DNA of 64,000 bases from Oxytricha trifallax (taxonomy: Eukaryota > Ciliophora > Spirotrichea > Sporadotrichida > Oxytrichidae): positions 1 to 64,000 of the forward strand of contig ARYC01019284.1 in NCBI GenBank assembly GCA_000711775.1, in the 5' to 3' direction. The notes under the pieces were generated by a model. That model saw nothing but the letters and a program-made list of their open reading frames with translations, did no database searches and had not been told where the DNA came from. This document shows, in pieces, positions 58,441-64,000 of this stretch; the stretch's first letter is position 1; every line of letters begins with the position of its first letter. Made by a program: the position numbers and the translations under genes.

Positions 58441-59203
58441 ATGGAGTCAATGAATGATTTAATGAAAAGAGTGCAAGCACAAGAATTGATTCAAAGATTT
58501 AGAAGTAAGGAGGATTTGCACCAGCAAGGTAAGGAACTCATAGTAGCTAGTCTTTATTATATAGTTGGTTTGTTCCTGCCAACAATTGAAGGCACTAAAA
58601 TTTCATTTCTAAGGGCAATACTCAGTGAAGAGAAGAAAGCATTGAAAAATTAGGATGTAAGGTTTGCAGAAATTCCTAACTATCCAGAAATCTCAGTGAC
58701 TAACCTATACGAAGACGCTATAAATGACCCAGAGGTTTCGCAGTACCTGCTTACTAAGAAGTAGTTGTCAAACAAACTACCTGAAAGAAACTATTTCTTT
58801 GGTATACTTGCAACAATCAAAGGTGAATACTTGAAAGAAATTATTCAAGAATCTCCTAAGTAGAGGTACAGCATCTCTCCAGAAAACAAGAGTAAACCAG
58901 GCATCAAGATTAGTGAGGCTGGCTGTCAGAGCTGCAGAAGCACCCTTAAATATCAAGTAAGATTTGTAGTTTAACTATTTAGAAAAAATCTGGTACTGGC
59001 ATATTCTTGATGAAGGAATAGAGTAAGCTTCACAGAGAGCGAAAGTCGCAGACAAAGTATGAAGTCAGCAACAGACTTTATTCAAATATTTAGCCTCCAG
59101 AGTCAATGAACATAGATGCTGGAGCTGGCAGTAAGAGGATAAACTTAAGAGGAGGGAAGTAGCTTGAGGAAGAAAAGAAAGAGAAGCCAGCTCCTACTAA
59201 AGA
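58441..59203 (+). pseudogene. TBE 22-kDa-type protein, frameshifted near C-terminus
   Basis: ATG 58441 opens about 190 codons: MESMNDLMKRVQAQELIQRF, GKELIVASLYYIVGLFLPT, AEIPNYPEISVTNLYEDA, PERNYFFGILATIKGEY, EAGCQSC. After a frameshift near 58920 the text continues VRAAEAPLNIKQDLQFNYLE, and after another GAGSKRINLRGGKQLEEEK, a Gly/Arg/Lys-rich tail ending about 59203. Position and size match the second small gene of TBE elements, whose role is unknown. Not related to the transposase. Confidence 0.6.
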
Positions 59204-59228
59204 ATTTTAAATGCGACTTATATATTCA

Positions 59229-60162
59229 TCAACTTAACTCTAAAACTTATTTATAAACATTCAATCTCCCTTCTTTAGCACACTTTTAAGCCAACTAATT
59301 ATCTACTCTCTTCGCTGAACTTTTAATAAAGTCAACTGTATCGATAGGTAGGTCATGCATTAAGTGGTAGAGCAGCAGTTTCTTTTAATGACATTTAAAT
59401 ATACCCCAATAGAATTTAATTCCATTAAACTATGAACTGTAAGGTAAGTTGAACACTGGTGTTGTTCTTAGTTGTTCATAACTCTTCCTTGTTTCTTTTG
59501 TTTTATGAACAGAAAGATTATATAAGAATAGTATAATATCTTATTCAGGGTACTTCTCTCTCAGTTGCTCTAAGAAATTAATATACTGCTCTGTCGTAAT
59601 AGAGCGAGGATGAATAATATATGTTTCTTAACCCTCAGCATGTATAAACTTAATATTATTCTATTATGCTCTCTGCATTTAATCATAAATATAATTTAAA
59701 TTGTTTCTGTAAAATGGCTGAGTGAAATCAATCACTCTCTTGATAGGATTTACACCTTTGTAAGTGATACCATTTCGCTTATAAACATTAGCAACAGAAT
59801 ATGCAGAGATCTTCAACTCTGGAAACTGGAGGTTAAACATAGTAGCTCTTTGGTCGAGTGAGAAACGAGCTCAATACTTCAAAGTTTTTTTCATTTATAA
59901 GATTGTCAATATGCTTCTATAAGAACTTTTATTTCCTCTTAGCCTAAGAATTCAGCTATTATTGCTTTAATTACACAGCTTTCAAGCAGTCAGAACGAAC
60001 GGTTGATGGGCTTCGCTTTAGGAGCAGAGCAATAGACTTATAGTTCAGTACTGGTTTGACTTAGTCACTACATATATCACATCCATATCGCAGTTTAAAC
60101 ACTAAATCTATATACTCTTCATCATAAATAAACCCCAATAACTTGTAATTTTTGTCTCGCAT
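59229..60162 (-). pseudogene. TBE-type DDE transposase, catalytic residues changed
   Basis: ATG 60162 lies just inside the right terminal repeat. N-terminal helix-turn-helix: LNYKSIALLLKRSPSTVRSD. After a frameshift near 59865: RATMFNLQFPELKISAYSVA, GITYKGVNPIKRV, then KFIHAEGQETYIIHPRSI, REKYPEQDIILFLYNLSVHK and LPYSSQFNGIKFYWGIFKC. In the IS630/Tc1-TBE family the last two segments hold the second Asp (LFLDN) and third acidic residue (NGIEF); here they are Tyr and Lys. About 310 residues, TGA at 59229. Inactive as it stands. Confidence 0.75.
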
Positions 60163-60244
60163 TTAATTAATAACCCCAACCCCTAATAATTCTCTACAAA
60201 TCAAAGCACTTATAAACTTTACTAAGGGGTTTTGGAGTTTGATT

Positions 60245-61660
60245 GCCGCTTAGAATTTTTCTATGGAAGCCAAGTGAAATTAATAAGGACCCAGATACAT
60301 CACAGAAATACACAGCAATCTAAATTTTTGTAGGGTTACTATACTTTTGTGATAAGTTGCGTTGTCTAAAATTAAAACTACATTAGATCGCCAATTTTCC
60401 TAAGATTTATCTAGATAGTCAATAATCTAAAGTATAAAGTAAATCATTGTTTTGCTATTATTTTTTCCAATTTTAAGTGTAAAATTTTTTTTCCGTCAAT
60501 AAGTACTGCGGCTATCAAATTAACACCGTATACTCTTACTATTTAGTCATTGTAATTTCTTGAGCCTTTTTAACTCCAGCTTTTTCTTATATTAGATTAA
60601 CTCTAGATGCTACTTTCGTCAATATTAAATAAAAGCTTGTCTTCATTCAAATACTAAACAAAGTTATAGGCTGCAATTTATCTTTGCTTTAAGCAATCGT
60701 TGCTATTAGTTCTTCTGTCAATCATATAAACCTTCTTATATGCAAAGCCTTAATCATTCGTCAAGGTATATCTTATTTGTTTTGTTGACAGTTTTATTCC
60801 AAGAGTTTGATTTAAGTTCTATTGAACTTGTTTAGCAGATTGTATTTGCGTTTTATTAAAAAAAGCAGAGTTTATAATTTATTTGATTATTCGTGCTTTG
60901 AAGAGTCTGTTATTGCTTTAGCTTTATTTTGTCTTAGTCAACTTTTTGTGAACTAATTCCAATAATCTTATCTAATCTGTATCTGGAAAGTTTAAAGCGT
61001 TTCATTAACTTCTTTTAGAGCACTTATGATTGTGAAACAAATCCATAATTTTCTTCAATGATTTTATGTCTCTGTAAATTGCTTTGATTCTTATTATTAT
61101 TTGTTTACTATGACCTATTAATAAAATTTTTATTATAAATTTGAATAAATAAGCAACTTACAAAGCTTGAATCGTCGGATAAATGTACCAAATAAAGATT
61201 TCGTAAAATTTCTTTTTGATAAATAATATTTTAGCATTAATCTTTTTTTAAGTATATTTTCTACACAGTCAGAGCTTTATAGTTGATTAATTAGCTGTAT
61301 TGATTTATCGATTTATTCAAAAGATAAGGCATTTAATTCCTAGTTATCAGTATTATTTGCATTAATTATACGCCTTGGACAACAATAACAGTTGTATTTG
61401 TTTACTCATCAATTCTCTCTACAAGGATGTCCTCAAGTGTCCTAATTTTTGATAAAATTAGGGAAACTAATCAGAAATTTTCTATATCGTAAAGTCCAGG
61501 CACAATTAGGCAAGTAGTCTTACAAAGTACTATTTCATCTACAGAATCATTTCCATCATTTGCAATGCTATTTGAATCTTCATTTAAGTCATTTTCTGTA
61601 AAATTCAAGTATTTCTTGACCCTAAATATTTTCTTATGTCTTATTGCTTAAATGAGTCCT
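60245..61660 (-). pseudogene. Second IS630/Tc1-type transposase, split by the TBE insertion
   Basis: Minus-strand gene with a 47-nt GT-AG intron at 61161-61115. Exon 1 reads FTENDLNEDSNSIANDG, CKTTCLIVPGLYDIENF, TGA 61473-61471, LILSKIRTLEDILVERIDE. Exon 2 reads IIEENYGFVSQSQVLQKKL, RFKLSRYRLDKIIGI, then after a shift LNQTLGIKLSTKQIRYTL, YLNEDKLLFNIDESSI (first Asp), VYGVNLIAAVLIDGKK, and after a shift SNVVLILDNATYHKS (second Asp) and LGPYQFHLASIEKFQA (third acidic residue). All three catalytic acids are present. The gene is cut at AAIK by the TBE element and resumes at 56403 (KDIIDA then TGA). Related to the transposases at 15.7 and 33 kb by the LGP.QF..A.IEK motif. Confidence 0.8.
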
Positions 61661-61858
61661 TAATACTGATTTCCATCATCTATTTATAAAGTTATTAAAA
61701 TTTGTCATAAAATTATTTCTATATAGATAAACTACTATCTGGTAGAGTAATTTAGTTAGCTTCTAATTAGTTTTTATTTAATAATATAAATTAGTTAACT
61801 ACTAAAATTTCATATTTAAGTCCTAATCATTAATATTCAATAACTATTAATTTGGCAA

Positions 61859-62690
61859 ATGAACTTAAACAATAATTTAAAAGAAATTCACTTCAGCCAA
61901 GTGAGGAATAAAATTGGATCCAGGTAAGAGCTTTATGACTTTTTAACCTAAGAATGTGGGGCGTATTTGCCCAAAATGAATTGCTCTAACATATACTTTT
62001 TTCGAAGCATATTAACAGGAGACAAGGAGGTAATATTTTTATTTGTAAATTTATATAGTACTAAAAGCGAAGTGATGTGATAGTTTCAGCTGTTCCACAG
62101 ATTGAAGGACTCGCATCAGATGACTTTCTCTCAAAAGTGATGGCAAGCCATCACTTTTGAAGTATCTCCCCGACCAAATGGATTGGCTCAATTTAGACAA
62201 AAAATGGATTACAGATATTCTGCTCTCCTTAGATACTGATGGAGTTAACAATATGATACAAAATGCTAAGGAATAGCGAAGGCAAAGACTCGACACCTCT
62301 TAAAATAACCTAGTTCATATGAAGCCTCAATTCATAGAAGCTCTGAATAATTCTATTTCATTTAGTGGTAAGCTTATTATTATAGGTCATTGTTTTTTAG
62401 TAAACAAAGGAAGGTCAGCGTATTTACTCAAACAGAGCACAAAGAGGAAGTCAAGATAAGTCTAGTAAGAGGAAGAAAAATGCAGTCAAATCTTGGGCAT
62501 AAATCAAAGTAAAAATTTATGGAGTAGATCCAAAGAGTAAGAAATTAAATTAATGATCTAAGAGGCTAGGTCGATGAGCTTGTCAACTATAAATAGTTGG
62601 TTATGCAGCTTCATTAAGGCGGTATCATTGACCAGGAGGGGAATCCTTTAAACTCATAGCCTAGTTAATAGAATAATAATTTTATGATAT
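61859..62690 (+). pseudogene. Gene A copy 2, unknown conserved protein
   Basis: ATG 61859 starts MNLNNNLKEIHFSQVRNK and CGAYLPKMNCSNIYFF. Putative introns are 62030-62100 and 62368-62400 (33 nt, GTAAG to TTTAG, same codon as in copy 1). Then DQMDWLNLDKKWITDILLS, EQRRQRLDTSQNNLVHM, KQSTKRKSRQ, and, after the frame change shared with copy 1 near 62518, QRVRNQINDLRGQVDEL and VNYKQLVMQLHQGG. A one-base loss near 62135 is private to this copy. The final stop of copy 1 (TGA) is TAA here, so the frame runs on. Function unknown; C-terminal coiled coil likely. Confidence 0.6.
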
Positions 62691-62805
62691 AACTGAATTT
62701 AATTAAAAGATAAAATTTTTAATTCTTAACCATTTAAAATATACTTATACCTCTTATAATTAAAAATTGTCAAGTTTTTTATCTTGATCTTAAACAGATA
62801 ATCAA

Positions 62806-62844
62806 GGAGTAAAAATTAACTTATGAGTGGTTAAAATTTACTCC
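62806..62844. repeat. 39-base hairpin repeat, copy 2
   Basis: Same hairpin as 54719-54757 with one or two changes, in the same orientation. It lies between genes A and B of copy 2. Confidence 0.75.
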
Positions 62845-63394
62845 TCAGTATAAAAACTCATATATATCAAATTTAAGCTTGCTTAATCGATGTTTTTAAA
62901 CAAAGTCATCGATATTTAAACTCTTACAAAGTCTTACAAAATTATAAAACTCTTAAAAAGTCTTACAAAAATATTCGTGATTTCAGGAATTTGAAGAAGT
63001 TCTTGGATCACATCATGTTAATTAAGTAGCATACTATAACATTTCTAATGATGTCAAAACATTCAACAATACTATAAAACTCACTGAGTCCTTCATTTAT
63101 TATAAGATAGAGAGTATTTGTGAAAGTTTATACAAAATTTATAAATATCTCGATAAAACTTAATTTGAAACTATTTTAAGTTTATTTTGTATTATTTGTG
63201 CAAAATTTGCGTTTGTGATTTAAAATGTTAATTTAGCTAAATATAGTAGTTAATTGATTAGAAATAGTAAATTAAAACATTTTTAAATTCAAACAATAGT
63301 TACAGTAGATAAAATAGAATCATTGAAAGAATGAGCAATTCTATATTTATAAACAACTTTAGGATCGATATAATACAGTTAAATAACAACAAGC
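62845..63394. other. Spacer between genes A and B (copy 2)
   Basis: AT-rich, with short repeats of CTTACAAA type at 62925-62970. No gene seen. Confidence 0.45.
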
Positions 63395-64000
63395 ATGGGC
63401 AAGTTATCTAATAAGAAGTCAAGTAAAAAGCTCCAATAAGTGGCAACTTTTAACTAATCCCAAGAAGATTCAGGATATACGGCAGAGTTTTTCAATGATG
63501 AGCAGCTTACGGATCTTAGGTGCGTAAAATAGAGAAAAAGTATTTAAGATCTCCTTAAGAAGCAAAAGATTATTGGGTAAAAGTCGTACAAGCAGGTTAA
63601 ATTATAACTGCATGAAAAATTTGGACCCGCAACAATTAAGATGCACAAGGAATGGCTGATCAATACATTAAATGCCAGAAAATCAGAAACTAAAAGCAAT
63701 ACACCGTCTAAGTCACGATTATCAACAACAACAAAAAAGACTGCTCAAAAGCCGAGCTAAATAGCAATCACAAAACAGGACAAGAGACACTAAATAAATG
63801 ATGAAAATTCATCGATAAGCTAAAAAGAATCAATCCATTGCTAGAGTAGCAATTTGAGGCATAATCATTATCAACAAACTATAGACTCACAGAAGAGGAA
63901 GACCCGTACTCCTTATCAGATACCACCTTCCCTGAGTTTAATCAAATAGATGAGCTAATCTCAAAAAGGTTCGAAGAGCTGACAACAAACTCAATGAAAG
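63395..64000 (+). CDS. Gene B copy 2, unknown, runs off the window
   Basis: ATG 63395 begins MGKLSNKKSSKKLQQVATF, then SGYTAEFFNDEQLTDL, RKSIQDLLKKQKIIGQKS, LHEKFGPATIKMHKEWLI and a Ser/Thr/Lys/Gln-rich linker. A frameshift near 63890 leads to DPYSLSDTTFPEFNQIDE and ISKRFEELTTNS at the window edge. Better preserved than copy 1 at 4374. The GYTA.F and KFG...I.MHKEW segments are the most conserved. The basic, low-complexity character would suit nucleic-acid binding, but no domain is recognised. Confidence 0.55.

Larger units (their letters stand above)
56407..60241. mobile_element. TBE-like transposon, complete with target duplication
   Basis: Inverted ends of about 75 bases: left 56407-56483 begins CAAAACACCAAAACTCC, right 60167-60241 (complement) begins CAAACTCCAAAACCCC. 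Both are close to the telomere-like end of Oxytricha TBE elements. The flanking triplet is ATT on both sides (56404-56406 and 60242-60244), matching the 3-base ANT duplication known for TBE. Within 3.84 kb lie a zinc-finger/kinase gene (minus), a 22-kDa-type gene (plus) and a DDE transposase (minus), the known TBE gene set. It is inserted in the 3' end of another transposase gene. Confidence 0.85.

Noticed and set aside
60167-60241. Right TBE end as C-terminal coding sequence of the second transposase
   Set aside because: The frame happens to stay open through the inverted repeat, but the matching left end, the ATT duplication and the rejoining of the gene at 56403 show it is the element's terminus.
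1-64000. Ordinary bacterial or nuclear genome read with the standard code
   Set aside because: Conserved proteins (MT-A70, kinase, transposases) appear only when TAA and TAG are read as glutamine; Gln runs include TAA/TAG codons.
1-64000. Euplotes-type code (TGA as Cys)
   Set aside because: TAA and TAG clearly encode Gln inside conserved genes, which excludes the euplotid code. One TGA at a zinc-finger Cys is not enough.
1-64000. CRISPR arrays, rRNA or tRNA genes
   Set aside because: No regularly spaced repeats, and no complete cloverleaf or rRNA core seen; the tRNA-like boxes at 19.4 kb lack a full tRNA.

Overview
This window looks like germline (micronuclear) DNA of a ciliate. It is very AT-rich, and almost no reading frame survives under the standard code. 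When TAA and TAG are read as glutamine, long sensible proteins appear, including a MT-A70 methyltransferase, a zinc-finger/protein kinase, several IS630/Tc1-type DDE transposases and a SecA-like protein. Short GT-AG introns (about 28 to 70 nt), coding patches on both strands separated by AT-rich spacer, and abundant telomere-like (AAAACCCC) transposon ends favour a spirotrich/hypotrich such as the Oxytricha-Stylonychia group. The strongest support is a TBE-like transposon at 56.4-60.2 kb. It has the telomere-like ends, an AAT target duplication and the three-gene content known for Oxytricha TBE elements. The species cannot be fixed from sequence alone. TGA is treated as the stop, but many otherwise coherent frames carry one or two in-frame TGAs, so the genes are partly decayed, interrupted by unremoved germline sequence, or TGA is sometimes sense.

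Layout. 0-3 kb: dispersed repeats and a small inverted-repeat element. 3.0-5.2 kb: a two-gene unit (A and B), decayed. 5.2-7.6 kb: a dispersed repeat split around a GC-richer block. 7.7-14.3 kb: three coding patches of unknown function. 14.6-17.6 kb: a transposon with AAAACCCCAAGAG ends and a DDE transposase relic. 18-31 kb: mostly AT-rich, with a GC-rich SINE-like element, short exon-like patches, a MORN-like gene start and a perfect foldback element. 31.2-34.8 kb: a 3.6 kb palindrome built from an IS630/Tc1-type transposon. 34.8-37.8 kb: a SecA-like gene. 37.8-50.5 kb: a series of foldback or long-inverted-repeat elements, several carrying coding sequence, interspersed with unknown genes. 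50.5-54.7 kb: AT-rich sequence and a dispersed repeat. 54.7-64 kb: a transposon-rich block with a MT-A70 methyltransferase, the TBE-like element inserted into the 3' end of another DDE transposase gene, and the second copy of the A-B gene pair.

The right-hand block is the most coherent system. The TBE-like element encodes its usual trio (transposase, a 22-kDa-type protein, a zinc-finger kinase). Around it lie an adenine methyltransferase, another transposase and the A/B pair. The A/B pair also occurs at the left end of the window, so it is a repeated germline module. All coordinates of exons, frames and relics are hand-read and should be taken as approximate to a few bases.
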